Source: Lachnoclostridium sp. UBA7215
Lineage (GTDB): Bacteria > Bacillota > Clostridia > Lachnospirales > Lachnospiraceae
NCBI GenBank assembly: GCA_002490465.1
Contig: DKUB01000043.1
Span: 19,736-58,129, forward strand
Direction of reading: 5' to 3'
DNA length: 38,394 nucleotides
Part shown: positions 24,240 through 33,266 of the stretch, one piece after another
Layout of the letters: each line of letters begins with the position of its first letter
Position numbering within the stretch: the stretch's first letter is position 1
Program-made: the position numbers and the translations under genes
Notes under the pieces: generated by a model
The model's input: only the letters and a program-made list of their open reading frames with translations
Databases searched by the model: none
What the model was told of the DNA's origin: nothing

Positions 24240-25515
24240 AGGCGAACAAATATATGAACTTATGGAAGAATTGTTTCCTATCTGTCGAAGTATCACTGGA
24301 GAAGGCGTACGAGAAACTTTAAGAGTATTAAAAGAGGTCTGTCCTGTTTTAAAAACATACGAAGTTCCCTCAGGCACTCAAGTTTTTGATTGGGTAATTC
24401 CTAAGGAATGGAATATCAGAGATGCCTATGTCGAAGATTCAGAAGGCAAACGGGTCATAGATTTTAATGAAAATAATTTACATGTTGTAGGATATTCTCT
24501 TCCTATAAATAAAATGCTTGATTTACCGGAACTAAAAAAAATGATTCATACATACCCGAAACTTCCAGATGCCATTCCGTATGTTACATCTTATTACAAT
24601 GAAACCTCCGGATTTTGCATGAGTCAGAATGCTTTTGATAAATTAAAAGATGGAATTTATCATGCAGTAATCGACAGTGATTTAAAAGATGGCAGTTTGA
24701 CCTATGGAGAAATTTTGATTCCTGGAAAATCCAAAAAAGAAGTAATGTTTTCAACCTATATATGCCATCCTTCTATGGCAAATAATGAGCTTTCGGGACC
24801 GTGCGTTGCTATTTATTTAGCCAATCACTTACTTCAAACAGAACACAAATATACATACCGTTTTGTATTTGTACCTGAAACAATAGGATCAATAACATAC
24901 ATAAATAGAAATTTAGACCAATTAAAGCAAAATGTAATTGCTGGTTATAACCTGTCGTGTCTTGGTGATGACAAAACCTATACTTGTGTGTCTACCCGGT
25001 ATGGCAACACGCTGTCAGACAGAACTGCGGAAATAATTCTAAAATACAAATTTCCGGAATGGAATCATTATTCGTTTCTAAACAGAGGTTCTGACGAAAG
25101 ACAATATAATATGCCGGGAATTGACCTTCCTATATGTGGGATTTACCGATCCAAATCAAATGAGTATGAACAGTATCATACTTCACTGGATAACATGGAG
25201 TTTGTCTCTGCTAAAGCTTTACAGGACAGTTATGTTTTCATTCTGGACTTAATATTTGTCATTGAGCACAACGCCATTTACAAAAATCAATGCCTATGTG
25301 AACCACAGCTTGGTAAAAGGGGGTTATATCCAAAGACAAGCAGCAGAGGAAGTTCAAAGGCTGAGGGAGCATTCAAAACAATAGACTTTCTTGCATATGC
25401 TGATGGAACAAACGATTTAATAGATATAGCCAATATCATTGGTTTAACATTTAAAGACGCATATGAAATAGCAAAAAAATTAAAGGATGCTGAACTGATT
25501 ACTAATCTATCATAA
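24232..25515 (+). CDS. DUF4910-type M28-like aminopeptidase domain protein
   Basis: This 427-residue protein opens with ELMEELFPICRSITGEGVRETL and has SYYNETSGFCMSQ, STYICHPSMANNELSGP, RGSDERQYNMPGIDLP and YHTSLDNMEF, the hallmarks of the DUF4910/DUF2172 aminopeptidase-like family. The His in ICHPS, the acidic residues after it and the His in YHTS are likely zinc ligands as in M28 peptidases. The last 60 residues look like a winged helix (TNDLIDIANIIGLTFKDAYEIAKKL). Such proteins recur in nonulosonic-acid and flagellin glycosylation loci, where their role is not established. It overlaps the pyruvyltransferase gene by 8 nt. It might remove an acyl or amide group from a sugar (speculative). Confidence 0.78.
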   Translation: MTKGEQIYELMEELFPICRSITGEGVRETLRVLKEVCPVLKTYEVPSGTQVFDWVIPKEWNIRDAYVEDSEGKRVIDFNENNLHVVGYSLPINKMLDLPELKKMIHTYPKLPDAIPYVTSYYNETSGFCMSQNAFDKLKDGIYHAVIDSDLKDGSLTYGEILIPGKSKKEVMFSTYICHPSMANNELSGPCVAIYLANHLLQTEHKYTYRFVFVPETIGSITYINRNLDQLKQNVIAGYNLSCLGDDKTYTCVSTRYGNTLSDRTAEIILKYKFPEWNHYSFLNRGSDERQYNMPGIDLPICGIYRSKSNEYEQYHTSLDNMEFVSAKALQDSYVFILDLIFVIEHNAIYKNQCLCEPQLGKRGLYPKTSSRGSSKAEGAFKTIDFLAYADGTNDLIDIANIIGLTFKDAYEIAKKLKDAELITNLS

Positions 25516-25542
25516 GTTACATTGGAAGGAGAATACATACTG

Positions 25543-27180
25543 ATGAAAGTTCTTGCTATTATACCTGCCAGAGGCGGCTCCAAAGGTATACCCAAAAAGA
25601 ATATTCGTCTGCTTTCTGGAAAACCATTAATCTCATATTCCATTCTAAATGCATTGTCATGCAATATCATTGATGATGTGTTTGTTTCCACAGATAGTAC
25701 TGAAATTGCTGATGTTGCAAAAAATTATGGGGCGGAAACAATAGAAAGGGCAGATGGATTATCCGAAGATAAAGTTACTCTTGATCCTGTTATTTATGAT
25801 GCCGTTTTAAGGATTGAAAAATTAAAAGGATACACATACGACTATGTTATTACCATGCAGCCTACCTCCCCATTATTAAAGCCACAAAGTTTGTCAACGG
25901 CATTTAATGAAATGCTGGAGAAATCTTTCGACTGTATGATAAGTGTTGTCAATAAACCACATCTGGCCTGGAAATTGCAAGAGGGAAAACTTGAACCAGC
26001 CTATTCAGAACGACTGAACAGACAGGAATTGCCTCCCAATTATTTAGAGACAGGGGCATTTGTTATTTCAAAAAGAAGTCTTCTGACCCCCGAAACAAGA
26101 ATGGCAGGTGCTCTTTCTGTTTTTCCGATAACAGATGATGAGGGAATTGATATTGATGATAAAAATGACTGGATTCTCTCTGAAACTCTTTTAAATCGAA
26201 AACGTATAATATTTCGAGTAGATGGATATGCCTCACTTGGAATGGGTCACATTTATAATTGTATTACTCTGGCGTATTCTATGATTGAACATGATGTTTT
26301 AATCGTAATTCAAGAAGATTCCTTGGAGGGAATAAAAAAAATTAAAGAAACAAATCTTCCATTCAAAATAATAAAAAACGAAAGTGAAACGGAATCAATT
26401 ATAAACGACTTCAACCCGGATATATGGGTAATAGACAAATTAAATACAGATGAGAAAACGGTATGCAATCTTAAAAATTTAGTGCCAAGAGTGGTAACCA
26501 TTGAAGATCTTGGGGAGGGAGCCAGATATGCAGATGCCGTGATTAATGCATTATATTCCAAGAAGGACCTGAATGGAAAAAATATATACAGTGGCTGGAA
26601 ATATGTCTGTCTGCGTGATGAGTTTCAGATAGAAAAACCAAATAGTTTCTCAGATGAAGTAAAAAATGTTTTAATTATGTTTGGCGGTACGGACCCAAGT
26701 AATTTTAATCGTATTTTATATGACATAATATCCCATATATCAGTAAAATACTTGAATGTAAATTTTAACTTCATCGTTGGTATTGGATATGACGCGGAAG
26801 GCAATGGTCTAAAAACAATAGAAGAAAAAAATATATTTGTGTATTCGAACGTCCAACGCGTAACAAAATATATGAAAAACGCAGATTTAGCCATAACAAG
26901 TCAGGGACGTGCAATATTTGAGTTCGCAAGCATGGGAATTCCGGCGATTGTTCTTTCTCAAAACGAAAGAGAAAAAACACATGGTTTTGCAAGCATGGAA
27001 CATGGTTTTATTAATCTCGGGACAGAAAATGAGATTGATAATGATTTAGTCGAAAATACACTTGACTGGCTGATTAACACTAGAGCAGTCAGAAAAAATA
27101 TGTATAACCTGATGTTAAAATACCCCCTCAGGGAGGGTCTTAAACGTGTCAGGGATATTATTCTGGGAACTAACAGTTGA
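25543..27180 (+). CDS. CMP-nonulosonate synthetase fused to PseG-like domain
   Basis: This is a 545-residue fusion. Residues 1-220 are a CMP-sialate-type cytidylyltransferase: IIPARGGSKGIPKKN at 6-20, VSTDS at 48-52, QPTSPLL at 106-112. Residues 221-545 look like PseG, a GT-B-fold UDP-sugar hydrolase: FRVDGYASLGMGHIYNC with His236, then FGGTDPSNF, SNVQRVTKYMKNADLAITSQGRAIFEFASMG. PseG releases 2,4-diacetamido-trideoxy-altrose from UDP before the synthase step; the cytidylyltransferase acts after it, so the fusion joins the steps on either side of NeuB. I chose ATG 25543 over an upstream TTG at 25522; AAGGAG is 11 nt away. The gene is 22 nt before the synthase gene. Pseudaminic acid or a relative is the likely product. 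Confidence 0.85.
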   Translation: MKVLAIIPARGGSKGIPKKNIRLLSGKPLISYSILNALSCNIIDDVFVSTDSTEIADVAKNYGAETIERADGLSEDKVTLDPVIYDAVLRIEKLKGYTYDYVITMQPTSPLLKPQSLSTAFNEMLEKSFDCMISVVNKPHLAWKLQEGKLEPAYSERLNRQELPPNYLETGAFVISKRSLLTPETRMAGALSVFPITDDEGIDIDDKNDWILSETLLNRKRIIFRVDGYASLGMGHIYNCITLAYSMIEHDVLIVIQEDSLEGIKKIKETNLPFKIIKNESETESIINDFNPDIWVIDKLNTDEKTVCNLKNLVPRVVTIEDLGEGARYADAVINALYSKKDLNGKNIYSGWKYVCLRDEFQIEKPNSFSDEVKNVLIMFGGTDPSNFNRILYDIISHISVKYLNVNFNFIVGIGYDAEGNGLKTIEEKNIFVYSNVQRVTKYMKNADLAITSQGRAIFEFASMGIPAIVLSQNEREKTHGFASMEHGFINLGTENEIDNDLVENTLDWLINTRAVRKNMYNLMLKYPLREGLKRVRDIILGTNS

Positions 27181-27202
27181 ATATCATAAGGGGAGGAAAA
27201 AA

Positions 27203-28240
27203 GTGAGACCATACGTTATTGCTGAAATGGGAGTAAATTTTTATGATACTGCTAAAATAATGGATATTACTCCATTAGAGGCGGCAAAACTTTACATTGA
27301 TAAGGCAGCGGAAGCCGGAGTTAATTGTGCTAAATTTCAGAGTTATAAAGCAGGATTAATATCGTCTAAAAATTCACCCGCTTACTGGGATATGACGAAA
27401 GAGCCGACAAAAAGTCAGTACGAATTATTCCAAAAATTTGACCATTTTGGAAAGGATGAGTATAAGGAACTTGCAGACTATACACATCAAAAGGGAATGG
27501 ATTTTACTTCAACGCCTTTTGATTATATTTCTGCTGACTATTTGGAACCATTCGTAGATTTTTATAAAATATCCTCTTCTGATGTATCCAATCTTCCTTT
27601 TATAAAATATATCGGGGCAAAAGGTAAAAAAGTGGTTATATCTGTCGGAGCATCCTATCTTTCTGAGGTTGATGAGGTAATCCGGGCATTAAAGGAATCC
27701 GGATGCAGGGAAATTGCAATTCTTCACTGTGTATTATCCTATCCAACGAATCCGGCTGACGCTAACCTGAAAATAATCCGGACTTTAAAAGACTGTTTTC
27801 CTGATATTGAGATTGGATTTAGCGATCATGTTGCTCCCGACGAGACAATGATGACTTTGGCAGCAGCATATATGATGGGGGCAGAGATTATTGAAAAACA
27901 CTTTACACTGGATAAATCACTAAAGGGAAATGACCATTATCATGCAGGAGATCCAGATGATTTTAAAAAAGCAATAGCAAACTTTAAATGGATAAATAAG
28001 ATAATGGGCTCTAGGGAAAAAGTTGTACTGGATTGTGAACAAATCCCGAGAAGGGAGGCCAGGCGCTCTTTGGTAATAACAAGAAATATGAAATCCGGGG
28101 AAATAATAACAGAAAAAGATCTTATGGCAAAACGTCCGGGAACGGGAATATCACCCCAATATATAGATGTCATTATTGGCCGGCATCTTGCTGCAGATTT
28201 AGATGAAGATACTATATTAACGTGGGAAATGATAGGTTAA
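27203..28240 (+). CDS. NeuB-family nonulosonic acid synthase
   Basis: This is a 345-residue protein with GTG start at 27203 after GGGGAGG. The TIM-barrel part has IAEMGVNFYD, AKFQSYKA, FTSTPFD, KISSSD, GFSDHV and EKHFTLDKSLKGNDHYHAGDPDDF. The C-terminal 60 residues form an antifreeze-like SAF domain (RRSLVITRNMKSGEIITE). NeuB-family enzymes condense phosphoenolpyruvate with a 6-carbon amino sugar to a 9-carbon nonulosonic acid. The GNDHYHAGDP stretch differs from the motif I expect in sialic acid synthases, so sialic, legionaminic or pseudaminic specificity cannot be assigned. It is last in the right operon. No dehydratase, aminotransferase or N-acetyltransferase for the early steps is found here, so these must be elsewhere. 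Confidence 0.88.
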   Translation: MRPYVIAEMGVNFYDTAKIMDITPLEAAKLYIDKAAEAGVNCAKFQSYKAGLISSKNSPAYWDMTKEPTKSQYELFQKFDHFGKDEYKELADYTHQKGMDFTSTPFDYISADYLEPFVDFYKISSSDVSNLPFIKYIGAKGKKVVISVGASYLSEVDEVIRALKESGCREIAILHCVLSYPTNPADANLKIIRTLKDCFPDIEIGFSDHVAPDETMMTLAAAYMMGAEIIEKHFTLDKSLKGNDHYHAGDPDDFKKAIANFKWINKIMGSREKVVLDCEQIPRREARRSLVITRNMKSGEIITEKDLMAKRPGTGISPQYIDVIIGRHLAADLDEDTILTWEMIG

Positions 28241-28261
28241 GGAGTCCCTTAAAATTTTTTT
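28237..28261 (+). terminator. Weak terminator of the right operon
   Basis: TTAAGG and CCTTAA form a 6-bp stem with a 4-nt loop, followed by AA and a run of T. It overlaps the stop codon of the NeuB-family gene and separates it from the convergent ATPase gene. The stem is short. Confidence 0.5.
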
Positions 28262-28262
28262 C

Positions 28263-29849
28263 CTACTCCCCTGCCCATGTTTCAATCACACAGTCATGCT
28301 CTTTCGTCTTTTTGTCATAATTGATACCGACCAGCAGAATATTCCCTTTATACTCCTCTAATACTTTACTATACTGTTTCTGCTTTATCTGTGCTATTGC
28401 CCCCTCTGCAGACTTATTCCATTTTAATTCTACCAGCAGGGCGGGCTTGTCAGAGTATTTTTTTCTGGGTAAAAACACCATATCAGCAACGCCTTTACCG
28501 GAGGGAAATTCTCTGATGACAGTATAGTAATTTCTGGCTGTATAAAGAGCCAGGGCAATCGTGTAACTTAATGCATTCTCATCGTTATACTGCAAATATG
28601 AGGTTTCCAGATGCGCTTGCTGAATTCCCTCTGCTACTACTTGTTCATTTCCAGCCCATATGGCCGTCAGTATTTTCTCTGAATTAAGTATCGCATACGA
28701 AACTTCTTCCCATTTGCTCCGTGACACCACATGCACAAATTCCTCTCTTACTTCCTCATTTGGAATATATACTTCACTATTTCTCTGGTCATATGCTAAA
28801 TACCCCAGATGAACCAGCAAAGTTAATACATCATCACGGCCGGCGAGGGATACCATGTCATTCTGAAAATCACGGATATTAATCCGGCATCTTCCACCAG
28901 CCAGCATAATAATAATACTGTCTCTTAGCCCTTTGAAGTTCATATCCACGTACAGACGAAGCGCCTCAAATGTTTCTGTCTGATTCCAATAATAGTCGAA
29001 TCTACGAAAACGTAATGCGCTTACAACAGAGCGGGGGCAATACACTGCACCCACCCCTTCCATATGATAACCGTCATAGAATAATTTCAATTCGTCTTTA
29101 TCCATGCTGTATTCCTGGGCTAAAGCAGCTACTTCCTGTTCGGTAAAACCAACAAACTCAGAAAGCGGCCCTGCATTTGTCATAGAAAATTCATCAAACA
29201 TATTCAGGGCAGAATGGGAACCATATTTTTTGATGGGAAGTATTCCGGTCATATATGCAAGGGCAACGTATTCCTCGTCTTTAAGCAGGTCACGGAGAAA
29301 ATCCAGATATGCTTTTTGAATGTTCTCGCTCTCACGATATTCACGGAAAATGCAATCCCATTCATCTATTACAAATACACACGGTGTATAGGTATATTCA
29401 TACAGATCATACAGATATTCCTTCAAATCAGCAATGTCATAATGTTCTCTGACAATTCCCATCTGAACAAATTCTTTTCTTATCTCTGTTATCAGGCTAT
29501 TCCTAATCCGGTTGATAAAGCCACCGATATCTTCCGCAACAGATAAAAAATCCTGCATATTTAACCAAATTACATGGTATTGGTTCAGGTGTTTTTCAAA
29601 GCCCGGGTCTTCTGCAATATCTAAATTTTCAAATAGAGATCTTGCGTCATTCCTCTTTCCATAATACGCCATCAGCATATTAGCAGTAACGGACTTCCCA
29701 AAGCGCCTTGGACGGCTTACACAGATATACTTTTGTTCCGTCCGGATTACCGAATTGACATAACGCAGTAAATTCGTTTTATCTACATAAATTTCTGAAT
29801 TTACTGCCTCATAGAATTTAATTTGTGACGGATTTAAAAGTCTGCCCAT
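28263..29849 (-). CDS. AAA-ATPase-like protein with PD-(D/E)XK domain
   Basis: This 528-residue protein has the same family plan as 13142-14806: Walker A variant RPRRFGKS near residues 45-52, Walker B CVFVIDEWD, and a C-terminal GVADMVFLP...LLVELKW matching PD-(D/E)XK nuclease-like domains. Only motifs are shared clearly with the other copy, so they are old paralogs. It is convergent with the right operon and lies between it and the flagellin genes. Its role is unknown; such genes are often strewn through Clostridia genomes. ATG 29849 has a GGGGG run about 8-13 nt upstream. The gap 29850-30003 holds a flagellin terminator and possible weak promoter boxes only. Confidence 0.85.
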   Translation of the reverse strand: MGRLLNPSQIKFYEAVNSEIYVDKTNLLRYVNSVIRTEQKYICVSRPRRFGKSVTANMLMAYYGKRNDARSLFENLDIAEDPGFEKHLNQYHVIWLNMQDFLSVAEDIGGFINRIRNSLITEIRKEFVQMGIVREHYDIADLKEYLYDLYEYTYTPCVFVIDEWDCIFREYRESENIQKAYLDFLRDLLKDEEYVALAYMTGILPIKKYGSHSALNMFDEFSMTNAGPLSEFVGFTEQEVAALAQEYSMDKDELKLFYDGYHMEGVGAVYCPRSVVSALRFRRFDYYWNQTETFEALRLYVDMNFKGLRDSIIIMLAGGRCRINIRDFQNDMVSLAGRDDVLTLLVHLGYLAYDQRNSEVYIPNEEVREEFVHVVSRSKWEEVSYAILNSEKILTAIWAGNEQVVAEGIQQAHLETSYLQYNDENALSYTIALALYTARNYYTVIREFPSGKGVADMVFLPRKKYSDKPALLVELKWNKSAEGAIAQIKQKQYSKVLEEYKGNILLVGINYDKKTKEHDCVIETWAGE

Positions 29850-29921
29850 AAGCCAGCCCCCTTCTAATTTTTATTGTAGTATAAAATGCATTATATTACA
29901 ATAGTTATTTTCTCAAAATCC

Positions 29922-29962
29922 AAAAAAAAGAGAGCCGAAGACTCTTCCCTCTTCTGCTCTCC
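29922..29962 (-). terminator. Rho-independent terminator of the short flagellin gene
   Basis: On the minus strand GAGAGC pairs with GCTCTC and an inner GAAGA pairs with TCTTC, followed by a run of eight T. It lies about 42 nt after the flagellin stop codon at 30004. Confidence 0.8.
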
Positions 29963-30003
29963 TTTACTATTTTATTATATTTCTTAGAACATTACATCCC
30001 CTG

Positions 30004-30831
30004 CTACTGCAGCAACTGAAGTGCAGACTCATTAATACCCATCGCCTGGGCTAACATGGACTGGCTTGCCTGAGACAGAATATTATTCTTTGAATACTGT
30101 GTCATCTCTGTAGCCATATCCGTATCACGGATAGTGCTCTCTGACACCTGCATATTTTCTTCAGCGTTATCATCATTCTTTACCGCATATTCCAGGCGGT
30201 TTGTATAAGCACCAATCTGCGTACGGTTTGCAGAAAGTTTGTCGAGTGCACGGTCACATTTATCAATCGACTCTGTCGCCTCTTCATGACTAAGCACGCT
30301 CAAATCAACAAGCCCAAGTGCTTGTACACGACAATCCGCAATATTCACAGACATACTCTGTTCTGTATTAGCGCCAATCTGAAGATTCAGTAAGTTCCCC
30401 ACTGTTTCATCACAGGTACCATTAAGGATTTTTATCGTGTTAAATTCTGTATCATTGGCAACTCTCTCCACCTCTTCAATCAAAGCATCAACTTCAGCCT
30501 GAATATTGTCACGGTCACCACTGGTATTTGTATCATTGGCTGCCTGAACCGACAATTCACGGAGACGATGTATAATTGCCTGTGATTCATTAATCCCACC
30601 ATCTGCCGTCCGAAGGAGTGAAATACCATCCATTCCATTATCTGATGCGCGGTGCAGTCCATATACCTGGGAGCGCATCTTTTCTGATATGGAAAGTCCC
30701 GCTGTATTATCTGCCGCACGATTGATACGGTAACCGGAAGCCAGCTTTTCCGCATTTTTCGAAACGTTCGTGTTGTTGATATTATATTGTCTATTTGCAA
30801 TATCTGCAGACAGATTGTGCTGAATAATCAT
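30004..30831 (-). CDS. Flagellin (short)
   Basis: This is a 275-residue flagellin. The N-terminal D0/D1 part is MIIQHNLSADIANRQYNIN...SGYRINRAADNTAGLSISEKMRSQ, with LRELSVQAANDTN in the D1 region. The C-terminal D1/D0 part ends NNILSQASQSMLAQAMGINESALQLLQ. No D2/D3 domain is present, which gives the minimal length. Flagellins are exported by the flagellar type III system and polymerise into the filament. I chose ATG 30831 because AGGAG is 7 nt upstream. It has its own sigma-28 promoter (30874-30901) and terminator (29922-29962), so it is a single-gene unit and could be the main filament protein. Ser/Thr residues in the D1 region are possible glycan sites. Confidence 0.95.
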   Translation of the reverse strand: MIIQHNLSADIANRQYNINNTNVSKNAEKLASGYRINRAADNTAGLSISEKMRSQVYGLHRASDNGMDGISLLRTADGGINESQAIIHRLRELSVQAANDTNTSGDRDNIQAEVDALIEEVERVANDTEFNTIKILNGTCDETVGNLLNLQIGANTEQSMSVNIADCRVQALGLVDLSVLSHEEATESIDKCDRALDKLSANRTQIGAYTNRLEYAVKNDDNAEENMQVSESTIRDTDMATEMTQYSKNNILSQASQSMLAQAMGINESALQLLQ

Positions 30832-30873
30832 ATACTTCTCCTTTCTCAAATAGCAAAAACATACCTATATAAT

Positions 30874-30901
30874 ATATCGGACAAAAGGAAAACAATCTTT
30901 A
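30874..30901 (-). promoter_or_regulatory. Sigma-28 promoter of the short flagellin
   Basis: On the minus strand TAAA (30898-30901) and TCCGATAT (30874-30881) are 16 nt apart, a close fit to the sigma-28/SigD consensus. It lies 43 nt before the start codon and only 20 nt past the stop codon of the upstream flagellinolysin gene. Confidence 0.88.
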
Positions 30902-30921
30902 ATTAATTTGGCCAAATCCTG

Positions 30922-32850
30922 CTACTGCAGTAACTGCAGTACAGACTCATTAATACTCATTGCCTGGGCCAGCATAGACTGACTTGCCTGGGAAAGAATA
31001 TTATTTTTGGAATACTGTGTCATTTCTGTTGCCATATCCGTATCGCGGATGATACTCTCTGCCGCCTGCATATTTTCTCCGGCATTGTCATCATTCTTTA
31101 CTGCATATTCCAGGCGGTTTGTATAAGCACCTATCTGTGTGCGGTTTGCAGAAAGTTTGTCAAGCGCGCGGTCACATTTATCAATCGCCTCCGTCGCCTC
31201 TTCATGGCTGAGCACGCTTATATCTGTAAGACCAAGCGCTTCCACACGGCAATCTGCAATACTAATGCCCATATCCTGTTCTGTATTGGCACCAATCTGG
31301 AGATAAAGCAAATTACCTGCTGCTGACCCTCCACCTCCGCTTCCACCGGCGGTCCACGGACGTGCTGCATCTGATGGAGCCATTGCCTGTGTTACATCCA
31401 GCACAAAAATTGTAGAAGTACCCTTACTGTCGGAAACCAAATCATTCTGTGTCAGATCACCTGTCAAAACAGAACCATTTCCAGTGCCGACAGCTGCTGC
31501 CAGAGAATGTATGAAATTGGCAGAATCCAAATCTCCGAATTTATTCTCAAAATCCTTATAGGAAGTATATTTTCCACCAGAAATATCCTTTATTACATCG
31601 CTAAGGGAATCCCCGCTTATCATTTTATCAAAGATGGTATTAATACCTCTGGCAATCGATGCGCCATCAACCGATGTGCCGCCGGATGCCATATATCCCA
31701 GATACATACTGGCCAGATATCCCGTACTATACTCTCCATAATCGTTGGTTGCCGCACGTGACAACATACGGTTTGGGCTTTTCACCATCGATTGTATCGT
31801 GGAAACATCCTTACCCTTATAGTCTGCACACCACGGATTTGCCGGGTCAAAGGCACCAGATAACGTCTGAGCCATCCCCTCTGCAAACCATGACGGAAAT
31901 TTATTGGACGCATCCAGCTTCCCATCGGAGGCACCTATCATACCTGCCGTAAGCGTGTCGTCCATAAACGCATGCATCATTTCATGTGCAATCGTTGCCT
32001 CTAAAGCTGTCCGGGATGACGAATCCAGAACACCATTGGTAAAACTCAAAGAACTGGTATTCACTGACAGGCCAAGGGAAAAGGAATCCGGAGCCAATGT
32101 GCCGTCCGAATAATAACCGTAACGTATCGTCACAGATGCCAGTACATTACTGCCGGCATTATCATACAGTCTCAAACCAAGGCCGGAACTGATATTCCCG
32201 GCATTTGCCTGTGCATTGAGTGCAGGAAATCTATTCAAAATGGCATTTGTAACGTTCGGAACAATCGAATCTTTCAGGGTATTGGTCAGGGAAGCCTGCT
32301 CTGCTGCTGAGGCCCTGGATGTTATGCTGCCCGTCTGAGCCGCAGGATTACTTGAAACAGTAACCCATGTGATATCATCTGCTGCCCCCACTGCCGATGC
32401 TGAGACTAAATTGGAAGGCACTTCACCTTCACAGGAACCATCCAGAAGCTTTATTGTATTAAACTCTGTATCAAATGCAACCCTGTCCACTTCACAAATC
32501 AATGCATCCACTTCGTCCTGGATATTCTGACGATCCTCAATCGTATTGGTATCATTCGCTGCCTGGACCGACAATTCGCGGAGCCGGTGTATAATCGCCT
32601 GTGATTCATTAATCGCACCGTCTGCTGTCCGAAGCAACGAAATACCGTCCCATGCATTTTCTGATGCGCGGTGCAGTCCTCGCACCTGAGAACGCATTTT
32701 TTCCGAAATGGCCAGTCCGGCTGCGTTATCCGCTGCGCGGTTCACACGATAACCGGAGGAAAGCCTTTCAGCATTTTTTGCACTGTTATTGTTATTAATG
32801 TTATACTGCCTGTTAGCAATATCTGCCACCATATTGTGTTGAATAATCAT
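30922..32850 (-). CDS. Proteolytic flagellin (flagellinolysin type)
   Basis: This is a 642-residue flagellin. Residues 1-140 and about 512-642 are normal D0/D1 parts, almost the same as the short flagellin. Between them is an insert of some 365 residues with a zinc metallopeptidase site: HEMMH at 289-293 and Glu324 in WFAEGMAQ as likely third ligand, the gluzincin pattern. A glycine/serine linker (GGSGGGGSAAG) joins the insert to the C-terminal part. Proteolytic flagellins of this design have been reported in several phyla and assemble into filaments with surface protease activity. The gene follows the zinc-ribbon gene by 14 nt and has no sigma-28 box of its own, so it is probably cotranscribed with the flagellin at 33267-35111. 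Ribosome site AGGGGAAG. Confidence 0.92.
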   Translation of the reverse strand: MIIQHNMVADIANRQYNINNNNSAKNAERLSSGYRVNRAADNAAGLAISEKMRSQVRGLHRASENAWDGISLLRTADGAINESQAIIHRLRELSVQAANDTNTIEDRQNIQDEVDALICEVDRVAFDTEFNTIKLLDGSCEGEVPSNLVSASAVGAADDITWVTVSSNPAAQTGSITSRASAAEQASLTNTLKDSIVPNVTNAILNRFPALNAQANAGNISSGLGLRLYDNAGSNVLASVTIRYGYYSDGTLAPDSFSLGLSVNTSSLSFTNGVLDSSSRTALEATIAHEMMHAFMDDTLTAGMIGASDGKLDASNKFPSWFAEGMAQTLSGAFDPANPWCADYKGKDVSTIQSMVKSPNRMLSRAATNDYGEYSTGYLASMYLGYMASGGTSVDGASIARGINTIFDKMISGDSLSDVIKDISGGKYTSYKDFENKFGDLDSANFIHSLAAAVGTGNGSVLTGDLTQNDLVSDSKGTSTIFVLDVTQAMAPSDAARPWTAGGSGGGGSAAGNLLYLQIGANTEQDMGISIADCRVEALGLTDISVLSHEEATEAIDKCDRALDKLSANRTQIGAYTNRLEYAVKNDDNAGENMQAAESIIRDTDMATEMTQYSKNNILSQASQSMLAQAMSINESVLQLLQ

Positions 32851-32864
32851 ATGCTTCCCCTTTT

Positions 32865-33245
32865 CTAATCCCAGTGTCCAGCTGTTTCAATTGTCATTGT
32901 TTTTCCACACTTAGGGCAACATACATCATCCGGATTATGAATAGGGAAAAATTCTTTCCCGCAATCCGGACATGTCCCCATAATATGCTTTTCCGAACCG
33001 TCCTTCAGCACATATTGCAAATGCGGCGAAACAACAAGAGTTTGGCAATGTGTACATATCCCTAACTGATTTTTATTTACATAAGTTTCTACATTATCCT
33101 TTTCTTTTTCCTTTAAGAACTCTGCGAGAATATCCTCTGGAAATACACGCTGTATCGCCAGCATATTCATCCCTGACATCCCAACACCAACCGGAAGCTC
33201 CTGTGAATATCCGCAAGAGCAGTTATATTTTCTGATTTCACCCAT
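32865..33245 (-). CDS. Small zinc-ribbon (CxxC-rich) protein
   Basis: This 126-residue protein carries cysteine pairs CSC at 9-11, CTHC near 63-66, CPDC near 89-92 and CPKC near 109-112, so it should bind one or two zinc ions. No signal peptide or membrane segment is seen. I do not recognise its family; it may be related to CpXC-type domains. It is sandwiched between two flagellin genes on the same strand, 21 nt after the first and 14 nt before the second, so it shares their operon. I infer a role in flagellin handling, export or modification, but there is no direct evidence. A weak AAGGAG-like site precedes ATG 33245. Confidence 0.75.
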   Translation of the reverse strand: MGEIRKYNCSCGYSQELPVGVGMSGMNMLAIQRVFPEDILAEFLKEKEKDNVETYVNKNQLGICTHCQTLVVSPHLQYVLKDGSEKHIMGTCPDCGKEFFPIHNPDDVCCPKCGKTMTIETAGHWD

Positions 33246-33266
33246 TTTTCATGCTCCTTATATCTA

